A stretch of DNA of 64,000 nt from Myxococcales bacterium 68-20 (GTDB lineage Bacteria > Myxococcota_A > Polyangia > Polyangiales > Polyangiaceae), in the NCBI GenBank assembly GCA_001899635.1, contig MKVQ01000027.1:143047-207046 (forward strand), in the 5' to 3' direction. The notes under the pieces were generated by a model, which did no database searches, was not told the origin of the DNA, and was given only the letters and a program-made list of their open reading frames with translations. Shown here one piece after another: positions 11,687 through 20,399 of the stretch. The stretch's first letter is position 1, and each line of letters begins with the position of its first letter. The position numbers and the translations under genes are program-made.

Positions 11687-12451
11687 ATGTGGTCGACTGT
11701 CGGCACGAACCGTGGGGCGATGGGGTTCCTGGCCTGCCTGCTCCTCGTGGGCTGCGCGGAGCCGGGCGCCGAGGACGCCTCCGAGTCCGGGAGCGCCGTC
11801 ATCGACGAGCAGCAAGACGGACCGCCGACGGAACTGCCGGAAGCGGTCCAGATCCTCGTCGACAACCGCGCGCAGGACTACTGCACCGGCGTGCTGGTTT
11901 CGCCGACACGCGTGCTCACCGCGGCGCACTGCATGGCGGGCACGACGTTCCTCGTCCGTGCACCACACGCGCCGCTGAAGACAAACGGGCGCCCGCAGGA
12001 GAGCAAGGCGCGGAAGGCCGGCTCGGTCACGAGCTCGCGGAACTACAACGAAGAGGTCTGGAAGGAAGACGCCGCGACGCTCGATCTCGAGACGCCGATC
12101 CAGCTCGAGACCTACGCGACCGTGCGCGACGTCGAAGAGCTCGGTGAGAAGACGCTGCGCGCCGTTGCCGTCGGGCGAAGCGCGGAGAACCGAACCGCGC
12201 CCCTCGTGAAGAGCAAGGAGCTCACGGTGAGGAGCGGCACACCGTTCGGGTACACGACCGGCCTCGTGAGCCAGTACTACTCGTCCGGCGGAGACTCCGG
12301 TGGTCCGCTGTTCCTCGTCGACCCCGAGACGGGCAAGCCCACCCACGTCGTCATCGGCATCGAGCGTCAGCCCGATCCTCCGAGCGAGTACTTCACGCGG
12401 CTCACTCCCGCCGTGAAGCGCCTCGTCGCGGCCCCGCGACGAGGCAACTGA
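11687..12451 (+). CDS. Trypsin-like serine protease, lipoprotein
   Basis: About 254 residues. S1-family (chymotrypsin fold) protease with the complete triad: His81 in TAAHC, Asp128 in EDAATLDLE (position of the usual DIAL), and Ser204 in GGDSGGPL. A lipobox (LLLVGC, cysteine 23) predicts anchoring to the envelope, with the catalytic domain outside the cytoplasm. The specificity pocket cannot be assigned confidently. The start is uncertain: GTG at 11669 and ATG at 11720 are in frame, but the 11720 start gives a signal peptide too short and uncharged, so I prefer ATG 11687. It diverges from the lipoprotein methyltransferase-like gene across 160 nt. Confidence 0.88.
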   Translation: MWSTVGTNRGAMGFLACLLLVGCAEPGAEDASESGSAVIDEQQDGPPTELPEAVQILVDNRAQDYCTGVLVSPTRVLTAAHCMAGTTFLVRAPHAPLKTNGRPQESKARKAGSVTSSRNYNEEVWKEDAATLDLETPIQLETYATVRDVEELGEKTLRAVAVGRSAENRTAPLVKSKELTVRSGTPFGYTTGLVSQYYSSGGDSGGPLFLVDPETGKPTHVVIGIERQPDPPSEYFTRLTPAVKRLVAAPRRGN

Positions 12452-12644
12452 TCTGCCCGGCCACACGCAATCCCACGTACCGCTCGCACCCCCGACGACT
12501 CGCCACCGTTCGTGGTGCGCTCACGCGGACCGCCGATCGTGAGCGGCTGCCCGCTGGAACCTTCCACGCGGCGCAGGTCGTCGGTCGAGAAGCGGTGACG
12601 GATCCGGATTGGCGCGAAGTCGCGCGCGCGATAGCCCATGGGGC

Positions 12645-13163
12645 ATGAGCGGCGAATCTCTCGGCTACTTGTTGCGGCAGCTCGAAACGGCCTGGATGCT
12701 CACGAGCTACCACCTCGACGGCCTGACGACCGACGAGTGCTTGTGGCGCCCGGCAGCGAAGGGCTTGCACGTGCATCGAGTGGCGGAAGGCTGGCGCGCC
12801 GACTGGCCCGATCGCGAGGGCTACGACATCGGGCCGCCGAGCATCGCATGGCTGACGTGGCACATCGGGTTCTGGTGGTCGATGGTCCACGATCACTCGT
12901 TCGGCGCGGCGACCCTCTCCCGCGAAGACGCGGTCTGGCCCGGAACGGCGGACGCCGTGCGCGCGTGGCTCGGCCGCCTCCACGGAGACTGGCGCGCGGC
13001 GCTCGAGAAGCTCACCGACGAGGACCTGCGATCGGCGGAGCGAACGCGATGGCCGCTCCCGCCAGATCGCCCGTTCGGAGACGTCATCGCGTGGGCAAAC
13101 ATCGAGCTGATGAAGAACGCCTCGGAGATCGGCTACGCGCGCTTCCTCCACGGCAGCCGCTGA
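12645..13163 (+). CDS. DinB-family four-helix protein
   Basis: 172 residues starting at ATG 12645. Helical protein of the DinB/YfiT group, metal-dependent enzymes or thiol transferases of mostly unknown substrate. Visible are the N-terminal helix LLRQLETAWMLTSYHLDGLT, the AWLTWHIGFWWSMVHDH segment carrying the second candidate metal histidine, and the C-terminal helix ANIELMKNASEIGYARFLHG. The third expected histidine is replaced or shifted (NIELMKN), so metal binding may be altered. It stands alone, convergent with the universal stress protein gene only 24 nt away. Confidence 0.8.
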   Translation: MSGESLGYLLRQLETAWMLTSYHLDGLTTDECLWRPAAKGLHVHRVAEGWRADWPDREGYDIGPPSIAWLTWHIGFWWSMVHDHSFGAATLSREDAVWPGTADAVRAWLGRLHGDWRAALEKLTDEDLRSAERTRWPLPPDRPFGDVIAWANIELMKNASEIGYARFLHGSR

Positions 13164-13187
13164 GCTCCGTGCGGTCGGGGCGAGAGT

Positions 13188-14036
13188 TCAACGCGCTTGC
13201 GGGACGACCATGACATCGCCGGGAACGTCGGCGAGCAACTGTTGCGCGATGCTCCCGAGGAGCAGCTCCGCGACCCTCCCACGCCCGCGCGTTCCGGCGA
13301 CGACGAGATCGACCCGACCGGTCTGCATCAGCTCGGAGAGAAGAGCTACCGGCGTGCCGTATTCGCAGAGGAGCGGGACGCGCTGCACGGCCGGCACGGG
13401 CGTATCGGCGAGAAACGCCTGGCCGTCGAGACGCGCTTGGTGCTCGGCGCTGCTGCGGGCCGACATCTTGTCGTCGACGAAGCCTTCGCAGAGCACCTGA
13501 TAGGCGTGGAACACGCTCAGCCTCGCTGTCGGGTACATCGCCAGCGCGGTCACGAGCGCTTTGCGAGAGCCTTCGGAGAAATCGCTGGCGACCATCACGT
13601 CGCGGTAGGGCCGCCGCGCGCGCGCCTTCACGACGAGCACCGGCACCTTCGAACGGCGCACGACGCTCTCGACGGTCGTGCCGAGCAGCACGCGCCCGAG
13701 CGTCTCGTCGCGCGCGACGCCGGTCACGATCAGCTCGCACCCGAGCCGTGCAGCGGTATCGAGAACCAGGGGCGCGGGCTCACCGCGCTCGACGATCACC
13801 TCGACGTCGACCATGCCCGGCTCGCTCAGGTCTGCGTAGATCCGCTGCCAGACGATCTCTTTCGGTTCGAGCGGACGCCGCCAGGACGGAGCGTCGATCA
13901 CCGGCGGCGGCGCCTCGAGAGCGTGGCACACGACCAGTCGAGCTTTCCACTCACGAGCGAGCTCGGCGGCGCGATCGAGTGCTCGATCACACCGACAGCT
14001 GAGATCGGTGGCGAAGAGGATCTTCTCGGGAGGCAT
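13188..14036 (-). CDS. Tandem-domain universal stress protein
   Basis: 282 residues from ATG 14036 (MPPEKILFATDLS, the typical beta-strand start). Two UspA domains of about 140 residues each. The second ends with the ATP-binding motif GTRGRGRVAELLLGS, which fits G-2X-G-9X-G(S/T); in the first domain the corresponding stretch GVARDETLGRVLLGT lacks the second glycine, so nucleotide binding may be restricted to the C-terminal half. A cytoplasmic stress-survival role is known for the family. No regulator is adjacent. The stop is 24 nt from the convergent DinB gene. Confidence 0.92.
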   Translation of the reverse strand: MPPEKILFATDLSCRCDRALDRAAELAREWKARLVVCHALEAPPPVIDAPSWRRPLEPKEIVWQRIYADLSEPGMVDVEVIVERGEPAPLVLDTAARLGCELIVTGVARDETLGRVLLGTTVESVVRRSKVPVLVVKARARRPYRDVMVASDFSEGSRKALVTALAMYPTARLSVFHAYQVLCEGFVDDKMSARSSAEHQARLDGQAFLADTPVPAVQRVPLLCEYGTPVALLSELMQTGRVDLVVAGTRGRGRVAELLLGSIAQQLLADVPGDVMVVPQAR

Positions 14037-14313
14037 CCCTGCGCAGAGTGCATCTCGCGGGCCGGCGGATCTCGAAAAAGCCCCAGCGTGCCGTGCGCGA
14101 CGCGCGGCCCTCCGTGCGCGCCCGTCGGACGTCCTCGGCGGGGGAAAATCCACCGGCGTCTCCGTCGAGCTGCTCACGTAGGAGCGGGCGCGGCGCTTCG
14201 CTCGACCTCGTGCTTCGGCTCATCGCGAGGCGGCGGCGTGCAAGACCATCCGTCACGCGGCTCAGGGCTCCGCAGCGGGGGCGGACTCCGCGGGCCTCAG
14301 CGAGCTGCACACG

Positions 14314-14333
14314 TCTCGTGAGCGCTCACGAGA
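14314..14333. repeat. Perfect 20-bp palindrome spanning a stop codon
   Basis: TCTCGTGAGCGCTCACGAGA reads the same on both strands. It contains the TGA stop of the minus-strand lipoprotein gene (14326-14328). As RNA it could fold only with a minimal loop, so a protein-binding dyad is as likely as a terminator. Confidence 0.6.
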
Positions 14334-15399
14334 ACGAGAGGGCATGCAGCGACTGACCGCTCGCCACGAAGAGGACACCACGCGCGTCGAGGATCGGCGG
14401 CGTGACGAACACGGTCCCCGGAGCCGAGAAGAGCTCGGTCACCCGAACGCGGGAATCGATCGCGAGGATCTTCCCGCCGTCGGCGACGAGCACGTGATCG
14501 TCGGAGGTGATGCTGATCCCGCCCGTCGGAGCACCGCGACGCTCCCAGACACGTCTTCCGTCGAGGCCGCGCGCAAGGAGGCCCGTGTCCACGACGAAGA
14601 CGCGCAGCTTGTTGCCGAGGACTGGCGGTCCGAGCGCACGTCGACCACCGCCGATGATGCGCTGGCGACCGATCCCGCCTCCGCTGGCGAGCGGCACCGT
14701 CCACAAGACGAGGTCCTCGGATTGCCGAACGACGACGCACGCCGTTCCGGCACCGTCCATCGCGACGTCGATCGCATCGAAGCTCCCCTCGATCGCGCGC
14801 TCGCCGACATGCACACCGCCGCCGTTCACCATGACGACGAGCCCCTTGTGCAAGGCGGTCTTGGCGTCGGCCGGGAGATCCGCCGAGCGCGTCTCGTCGG
14901 GAACGACGACGCCACTGGCGCGATCGAGTCGGACGGTCGCGTCGGTCTTGCCAGCGTCGAGGCGACGACCGTCCGTGTCGAAGAGCGCCCACCCGTCGGC
15001 GCCGGTGACCGCGACGCGATTGCCCGCCGCGAGGACGAACGAAGCACGGAGGGGCGGACAGACGCCCGCGCATGGCTCTCGTCTCGGCGGACCGAGCGGC
15101 ATGCGCCACTCCTCCTTCGCGCCGCCCTTCGGTAACGGGACGTCGAGCCGCGAGCTCCGCTCGTCGCGGACGTACGCCACCGGAACATCACCCGGGCCCG
15201 ACGTCGCCACGAACGGCTCCGGCTTCGTCTCCTCGTTCGCCGGTACGACCGTCACGCTCGACGGACGTTCTGGTTCGCCGGAGTCCGCAAGGCGCCGCTC
15301 CCTCACGCGAGGGCTGTTCGCCGACGAGGCGCCGCCACACCCCGCGAACGCACCCGCGCCGGCGAGCAAGAGGAGAGCGACGATCGCGCGGCGATCCAC
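14326..15399 (-). CDS. Lipoprotein with PQQ-like beta-propeller
   Basis: 357 residues. Lipobox at the end of a clear signal peptide (ALLLLAGAGAFAGC). After a polar linker, repeated WD/PQQ-like blades are visible: FVLAAGNRVAVTGADGWALF, LVVMVNGGGVHVGERAIEG, RVFVVDTGLLARGLDGRRVW, HVLVADGGKILAIDS and a last blade FVASGQSLHALSFS. Such propellers scaffold protein or ligand binding in the envelope; BamB is a distant relative in fold, but the gene context does not support a Bam role. Single gene, followed at its stop by a perfect palindrome; its promoter region faces the Old Yellow Enzyme gene. Confidence 0.8.
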   Translation of the reverse strand: MDRRAIVALLLLAGAGAFAGCGGASSANSPRVRERRLADSGEPERPSSVTVVPANEETKPEPFVATSGPGDVPVAYVRDERSSRLDVPLPKGGAKEEWRMPLGPPRREPCAGVCPPLRASFVLAAGNRVAVTGADGWALFDTDGRRLDAGKTDATVRLDRASGVVVPDETRSADLPADAKTALHKGLVVMVNGGGVHVGERAIEGSFDAIDVAMDGAGTACVVVRQSEDLVLWTVPLASGGGIGRQRIIGGGRRALGPPVLGNKLRVFVVDTGLLARGLDGRRVWERRGAPTGGISITSDDHVLVADGGKILAIDSRVRVTELFSAPGTVFVTPPILDARGVLFVASGQSLHALSFS

Positions 15400-15470
15400 G
15401 GGCCCACGTTACCAGCAGGAAGTCGACCGCCGTACGCGGAGAGAACGGTCGAGCTCGGCCCCGTCGCGAT

Positions 15471-15488
15471 GCAGCGATGCATCGTTGC
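15471..15488. promoter_or_regulatory. 18-bp near-perfect inverted repeat in divergent promoter region
   Basis: GCAGCGATGCATCGTTGC lies between the divergent propeller lipoprotein (start 15399) and Old Yellow Enzyme (start 15590) genes. Eight of nine half-site positions are complementary and the core CGATGCATCG is perfect. Its size and place fit an operator for a dimeric repressor of TetR or MarR type, which often control Old Yellow Enzymes. No such regulator gene is in the neighbourhood, so this is inference. Confidence 0.4.
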
Positions 15489-15589
15489 GGCGATGAGGCC
15501 GAGCCACGCAGGCCGCTCGACGCGATCCGGCGATCCGCTATGGTGCGCCGAGACACGATTCGTCTCGCGCGCATCGTACCGACGTTTTC

Positions 15590-16660
15590 ATGCCGTCCAT
15601 CTTCGATCCGCTCGTCTTCCGCACAGGCCTGTCGGCGCGCAACCAGGTCGTCCTCGCGCCGCTCACCAACAAGCAGAGCCACGACGACGGCTCGCTCTCC
15701 GACGACGAGCTGCGCTGGCTCGTCGCGCGCGCGGCTGGCGGGTTCGGCGTCGTCATGACGTGCGCGGCGCATGTCGCGAAGGACGGGCAAGGCTGGCCGG
15801 GAGAGCTCGGGATCTTCGACGATGCGCTCCTGCCGGGGCTCGAGCGTCTCGCGAGCGCGCTCCGCAAGCACGCGGCAGTGTCGATCGTGCAGATCTTCCA
15901 CGGCGGCATGCGCGCGGATGCGAGCGCGAGCGGCGTCCGTCCGTGGAGCGCGAGCGAGATCGACGGAGCGAGGGCAGCGACGGAGGCCGACCTCGAGCGC
16001 GTCATCGAACAGTTCGGACGAGCCGCCGCGCGCGCTCGGCGAGCGGGCTTCGATGGCGTCGAGATCCACGGCGCGCACGGCTACCTCCTGACGCAGTTCC
16101 TCAGCGCGACGCAGAACCGGCGCACGGACGGATGGGGCGGCTCGCTCGAGGGCCGCGCGCGTCTGATCCGCGAGACGATGCGACGCGTGCGGGCGGAGAC
16201 CGGCCCGGGCTTCGCGGTGGGCGTTCGGCTCTCGCCCGAAGACTTCGGCAACGCGCGTGGACTCGATCTCGACGAGAGCCTCCAGACGGCGCGCTGGCTC
16301 GCAGAGGACGGCGCGGACTTCATCCACGTCTCGCTCTGGGACGCGCATCGCAACACGACGAAGCGTCCGAACGATCACGCCCTGCCGCTCTTCCGTGAGG
16401 CGCTGCCTTCCGACGTGAAGGTGCTGGTCGCGGGGAAGATCTGGACGCGCGCCGAGGCGGAGGGCCAGCTCGACAAGGGCGCCGACGCCGTCGCGCTCGG
16501 GCGCTCGGCGATCCTGAATCCGGATTGGCCGCTGCGCGCGCGGACGGACGGCTGGGAGCCGAAGCGTCCTCCTGCGTCCGTCGAGGAGCTGCACGAGCGC
16601 GCGCTGTCGCCACGATTTGCAGAATACATGCGTCAGTGGAAGGGCTTCGTCGCCCCATGA
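15590..16660 (+). CDS. NADH:flavin oxidoreductase, Old Yellow Enzyme family
   Basis: 356 residues, one FMN-binding TIM barrel. Reduces activated C=C bonds of enones or similar substrates using NAD(P)H. Visible are the N-terminal FRTGLSARNQVVLAPLTN, the active-site strand IVQIFHGGMRA (His in the usual catalytic HAGR position), FDGVEIHGAHGYLLTQFLS, and the FMN phosphate loops VLVAGKIWTRAEAE and ADAVALGRSAILNPDWP. Family members with HGGM in place of HxGR are common in actinobacteria and myxobacteria. There is no Fe-S or NADPH domain, so it belongs to the short class. Single gene. Confidence 0.92.
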   Translation: MPSIFDPLVFRTGLSARNQVVLAPLTNKQSHDDGSLSDDELRWLVARAAGGFGVVMTCAAHVAKDGQGWPGELGIFDDALLPGLERLASALRKHAAVSIVQIFHGGMRADASASGVRPWSASEIDGARAATEADLERVIEQFGRAAARARRAGFDGVEIHGAHGYLLTQFLSATQNRRTDGWGGSLEGRARLIRETMRRVRAETGPGFAVGVRLSPEDFGNARGLDLDESLQTARWLAEDGADFIHVSLWDAHRNTTKRPNDHALPLFREALPSDVKVLVAGKIWTRAEAEGQLDKGADAVALGRSAILNPDWPLRARTDGWEPKRPPASVEELHERALSPRFAEYMRQWKGFVAP

Positions 16661-16737
16661 CGCGCGCGATCGACCTTTCCGGGGATCGGATCCGCTCGCT
16701 CATCCGACCTCGGACGGCCTAGAATCGGCGCGTGGGC

Positions 16738-17283
16738 ATGTTCGACCACCTCGCACGATGCAGCGACATGAAGACCGAGGACGCCGATGCCGCGTGTGCA
16801 TCGCGCGAAGCCTTCACCTCATTGCTCCAGCGGCTCGCGCAGGTCTCTGCACCGAACACGGGAGCTGCCTCGCTCCTCGTGGCGCTCTCACGATTGGCCC
16901 GCAGGCCGAGCGAATGGGTGGACGGCGACCTCGCCATCGAGCTCCTCGACGGCGACGACTGCACGGTGGTCGACGTGATGACCGACCTCGGTGCCGGAAT
17001 GCGGGAGCGACTCCTTCAGCCGGTCCGCCTCCGTATCCCCCTCTCCGAGCTCACGGACGCGCTGGATGCGGACGCGAGCCACCTCGCCGGCGCGCTCCGG
17101 GTGAGCCGCCGCTCCTGGAAGCGCGTCACCTTGGACGCAACCGCGCCGGTACGCCGGTCTTCGCGGCCTCCGCGCATCTCGGACACCTCGCTCGTCGCCG
17201 TCCGCACGCCGTTGCCGAAGCCCACTCCTAAACGCCCATCGGTCACCGACGAGGCGAGCATCGACGCCGGCTGGGACGAATGA
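16738..17283 (+). CDS. Hypothetical cytoplasmic protein upstream of a 2OG oxygenase
   Basis: 181 residues from ATG 16738; a GTG at 16732 is an alternative. No signal peptide or membrane segment. The N-terminal two-thirds look globular (LLQRLAQVSAPNTGAASLLV, WVDGDLAIELLDGDDCTVVD, PVRLRIPLSELTDALD); the tail is basic and Ser/Pro/Thr-rich and probably disordered. I do not recognise the family. Its stop overlaps the start of the 2OG-Fe(II) oxygenase gene by 4 nt (ATGA), so a shared role, for example as substrate or partner of the hydroxylase, is plausible but unproven. Confidence 0.7.
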   Translation: MFDHLARCSDMKTEDADAACASREAFTSLLQRLAQVSAPNTGAASLLVALSRLARRPSEWVDGDLAIELLDGDDCTVVDVMTDLGAGMRERLLQPVRLRIPLSELTDALDADASHLAGALRVSRRSWKRVTLDATAPVRRSSRPPRISDTSLVAVRTPLPKPTPKRPSVTDEASIDAGWDE

Positions 17284-18026
17284 GCGCCATCGTCGACGCG
17301 AGCTCGGACGCGGGCACGGGCCCGTTCTTCTTCGATCGAACTGCACTGCGCATGCAAGCGCGTGCGCGCCGAGAGGACTACCTGCGCGCGGAGCCGTTCC
17401 CGCATGCAGTCTTCGACGGTTTCCTCGGCGAGCCGACGTCTCGCGCGCTCGCCGAGCGCTTCCCCGGGCCGTCGCATCCGGGCTGGATGCGGCGCGACTA
17501 CCGCGAACAATCAGCGCGTCTGGGGCAGCTCCAGCGCACGGGATTCGACGGGGTCGATCCGATGATCCGTCAGCTTCTCGCCGAGCTCACGGGGATGGCG
17601 TTCCTGGACTTCCTCTCCGAGCTCACGAACATCGAGGGGCTCATCCCCGATCCCCATTTCCGCGGAGCCGGGCCCTCGCTGACGCTGCCCGGCGGACACC
17701 TCGCGCTCCACGCGGACTTCAACCGGGACAGGACGCGGCATCTCGCACGCAAGCTCACGGTCATCTACTACCTCCCGCGCAACTGGGAGCCTGCGTGGGG
17801 CGGTGCTCTCGAGCTCTGGGACGCGGGGCGAACACGCTGCGATGCGAGCTATCTCCCGCTCCGCGATCGGCTCCTCGTGATGGCGCACGGCGATACGCAT
17901 TGGCACGGGCACCCCGCCCCCCTCGCCTGTCCCGAAGGCGCGTTTCGTGCGTCGGTGTCGGCGTACTACTTCGTCGCCGCGCCTTCGGCCGACGACGACG
18001 ACGCCCATGGAGCGATCTGGGCGTAG
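17280..18026 (+). CDS. 2-oxoglutarate-Fe(II) oxygenase, prolyl hydroxylase-like
   Basis: 248 residues. Double-stranded beta-helix oxygenase. The iron ligands are visible as His144 and Asp146 (LALHADFNRD) and the distal His in THWHGHP (His209 or 211), with the 2-oxoglutarate-binding Arg223 in FRASVSAYYF. KLTVIYYLPRNWEPAWGGALELWD is typical of the SM-20/prolyl-4-hydroxylase-like group that hydroxylates proteins or small molecules. The N-terminal 40 residues are variable. The gene overlaps the upstream hypothetical gene by 4 nt and converges on the astacin gene. The acidic tail DDDD is unusual but does not touch the core. Confidence 0.88.
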   Translation: MSAIVDASSDAGTGPFFFDRTALRMQARARREDYLRAEPFPHAVFDGFLGEPTSRALAERFPGPSHPGWMRRDYREQSARLGQLQRTGFDGVDPMIRQLLAELTGMAFLDFLSELTNIEGLIPDPHFRGAGPSLTLPGGHLALHADFNRDRTRHLARKLTVIYYLPRNWEPAWGGALELWDAGRTRCDASYLPLRDRLLVMAHGDTHWHGHPAPLACPEGAFRASVSAYYFVAAPSADDDDAHGAIWA

Positions 18027-18087
18027 CGGCAGCCGCCGCGCCCGACGCGGAGACAGGTGACGCCGCCACGTCGTCGCTCGTCGACGA

Positions 18088-18112
18088 GAGAGCGTCCCTC
18101 GCGAGCGCTCTC
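18088..18112. terminator. Weak hairpin between convergent genes
   Basis: 7-bp inverted repeat GAGAGCG/CGCTCTC with an 11-nt loop in the 94-nt gap between the convergent 2OG oxygenase and astacin genes. Position suggests a bidirectional terminator; the stem is short. Confidence 0.35.
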
Positions 18113-18120
18113 GAAGCGGA

Positions 18121-19731
18121 TCAGAGGCCGCGCATCTCCCACGTGCCGCCGCCGCTGTCCGCGGCGAAGTAACCCCACGTGCCGGTGAGGTTGCGCTCCG
18201 AGACGCTCGCGCGGCGGAGCGAGGCGCGACCCGAGCCCGGCGGAAGGAGCGTGCCCCAGGTGCACGAGAGCTGAAGACCGCTCTGGTCCTTCACGCAATC
18301 GACGCGACCATGCACGCCGTTGTCCTGGAACGTGCACGCGAGCATCGACCCGTTCTCCGTGCAGCTCATCGGCCCGCGGCTGCTCGAGTAGGTCCCCGAG
18401 AGAGAAGCCGCGCCGGACGGTGACGGTGACGGTGACGGTGACGGTGACGGTGACGGTGAGGGCGACGGCGCGGGCGGCGCGTTCGCAGGGATGAGGTCCC
18501 ATTGCCCGCGGCTGTTCGACGAGAAGAAGTCGCCGTAGGTCCCTGCGAGCACGCCACTCGCCTGACGCTGGAACACCGCGCGCCCCTGACCACCGCCGGT
18601 CCAGCCGCAGTCGAGCTGCGCGCCGTTGGCGCCGCAGAACATCGCACCGCCGGGGTACTGGCAGCTCACCGTGCTCCCGTTCTGCGTGCAGCTCACGTCT
18701 CCGCGGCTCGAGCGATAGCTGCCGGCGAATCCGCTGGCCACGGGCTGCGGAGACGGCGCGGGACCAGGTGCAGGCGCGGGACCGGGTGCAGGCGCCGGAC
18801 CAGGCGACGGCGTCGCACCGCCGGCTCCGTAGAGCTCTTCGAGCGCCGCGCGATCGCCGGTGGACAGCCCTTCGCGCTGGCCGATCGATGCTCCGGGGAT
18901 CTTCGGAATGATGGTCGCTTTGCCCGTGCGGCTGAACGCACGGGACGAGTAGTGCATGATGCTCCCGAAGTCGTACGCACCGATGTCCTGGCCGCGGCCA
19001 TCACGCTTGTCGAACTGACTCCGATACGACGGGCTGATCTCGTCCCATGCGATGGTGATGAACCCATCGCGATCGCCTCGCGACTGCTCGTGATAGAAGC
19101 CCGCCGCGTGCAGCACCTCGTGCACGATGCTGCCCTGCCCGCAGTCGGCGACCTCGATCTCCTGCGCACCGCCGATTCGACCTAGGTACGAGCTGCAGCC
19201 GCTGCCTTCTCCACTGTCACGGAAGACGACGTAGTCGCGGTCCGAGGCGGTGCGCGGTCGGAGCTTCAACGGTGTCGTGTTCATGTGCTGGACCGCCCAG
19301 TTGATGAAGCCGATCGTCGCGGGCTTCACCGAGGCGTCCACGGCGTAGGGGATCATCGAGCCCGGCCAGAAGTGCTCGCGGTTCGCGAGGGCGACCGCAG
19401 ACCTGACGTTGGTCGCGCCACCGCGCGGGAGCGCAAAACGAAGCGGGACTTCGTTCGCCGGCCCGAGGAGGATGTCGCCCTCCATGATCGCCATCCCGTT
19501 CACGACGTCGTAGCTCACGAGCTGCTGTGTCGTGCTCCCGGGAAGAAACAGAGGCGCACGCAGGTGCTGCCGCGGAGCCGCCGGGCGATGGCTCTCCATC
19601 GCGACAGGCATGGGAGCTGGGTGGCTACCGGCAGGCGCGCCGGTTTGCTGCGAGAAGTAGCAGCCGCCAAGGAGCATGCACGGTGCGAGCAGGCCGAAGC
19701 GCGCGCGCGCGGAACGTCGAAGAGCCTCCAT
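18121..19731 (-). CDS. Astacin-like (M12A) zinc metalloprotease lipoprotein with duplicated C-terminal domain
   Basis: 536 residues. Lipobox LLGGC (Cys24). The protease domain (about 115-285) has the full astacin zinc signature HEVLHAAGFYHEQSRGDRD (His204, Glu205, His208, His214) and the Met-turn SIMHYSS (Met259), so it should be active. A PGPAPAPGP linker leads to a first beta domain (about 325-405) and a (SP)n linker to a second (about 425-536). Both contain GTY/SYRSSRG, a CTxNGS motif, conserved Cys and a final W, so they are a duplicated unit, possibly substrate- or wall-binding. The (SP)n linker is coded by a hexanucleotide array. Confidence 0.92.
   Translation of the reverse strand: MEALRRSARARFGLLAPCMLLGGCYFSQQTGAPAGSHPAPMPVAMESHRPAAPRQHLRAPLFLPGSTTQQLVSYDVVNGMAIMEGDILLGPANEVPLRFALPRGGATNVRSAVALANREHFWPGSMIPYAVDASVKPATIGFINWAVQHMNTTPLKLRPRTASDRDYVVFRDSGEGSGCSSYLGRIGGAQEIEVADCGQGSIVHEVLHAAGFYHEQSRGDRDGFITIAWDEISPSYRSQFDKRDGRGQDIGAYDFGSIMHYSSRAFSRTGKATIIPKIPGASIGQREGLSTGDRAALEELYGAGGATPSPGPAPAPGPAPAPGPAPSPQPVASGFAGSYRSSRGDVSCTQNGSTVSCQYPGGAMFCGANGAQLDCGWTGGGQGRAVFQRQASGVLAGTYGDFFSSNSRGQWDLIPANAPPAPSPSPSPSPSPSPSPSPSGAASLSGTYSSSRGPMSCTENGSMLACTFQDNGVHGRVDCVKDQSGLQLSCTWGTLLPPGSGRASLRRASVSERNLTGTWGYFAADSGGGTWEMRGL
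18416..18457. repeat. GACGGT hexanucleotide array (7 perfect copies)
   Basis: Seven perfect GACGGT units on the plus strand, read on the minus strand as Ser-Pro codons of the astacin linker. The six-base period keeps frame when copy number changes, so the linker between the protease and its last domain could vary in length between strains. Confidence 0.9.
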
Positions 19732-19844
19732 CGAAGCAAACTATGGCATGGCACGCGCGCCCGAGCGTTTGCTTTCGACGCGCGCTGCGAAACGCGACGC
19801 ATCGCGAAGCACGCATCGAGCTGCATGTGAGGTAGCCTCGGTGC

Positions 19845-20312
19845 ATGCGACGAGCGACGGTTCATGTGCTCACGACGTTCCTGCTCTTCTCCGGCTCAGC
19901 TCTCTCCGGCGGATGCGAGCCGAGCACGCCCCCCGCGGCGCCCACGGCGGCGAGCTCCGAACGGCCGAGCTCGTCCGACGAGACGACGGCACACGACGCC
20001 ACCACGGCATCACCGGCCGACGGAGCCGACGCTGGGCAGAGCACCCGGACCTTCTTCGTTCGCGAGACCTTTGCAGCCTGCGATGGCGAGGGCCCGATGA
20101 AATGCATGCAGGTCCGCGAGTCGGAGAAGGGCGAGTGGGAGCTCTTCTACGGTCGCATCGAAGGCTTCACGTACGAGGAGGGCAACAAGTACCAGCTCCG
20201 CGTCGAGGTCCGTGAGAATCCGAACCCGCCTGCCGGCGGCTCGTCCCTGCGCTATCGCCTCGTCGAGATCCTCTCGAAGGAGAAGGTCGCGTCGGCCACG
20301 AAGGGCCCATGA
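19845..20312 (+). CDS. DUF4377 domain lipoprotein
   Basis: 155 residues. Signal peptide with lipobox SGGC, an Ala/Ser/Thr linker to about residue 65, then a DUF4377 domain. The hallmark pattern is visible: CDGEGPMKCMQVRE, WELFYGRIEGFTYEEGN and YQLRVEVRE with NPPAGGSSLRYRLVEI. The function of DUF4377 is unknown; it is often found in heat-shock HslJ-like or META-type envelope proteins. Monocistronic, diverging from the astacin gene across 113 nt. Confidence 0.8.
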   Translation: MRRATVHVLTTFLLFSGSALSGGCEPSTPPAAPTAASSERPSSSDETTAHDATTASPADGADAGQSTRTFFVRETFAACDGEGPMKCMQVRESEKGEWELFYGRIEGFTYEEGNKYQLRVEVRENPNPPAGGSSLRYRLVEILSKEKVASATKGP

Positions 20313-20399
20313 TCCTCACGCGCGCCGGACGCGAGACGACGCCACGCGCTCGACGAGAGCGACTCCACCCGCTGGCCGGCTGCTAGCATCGAGCACTGG

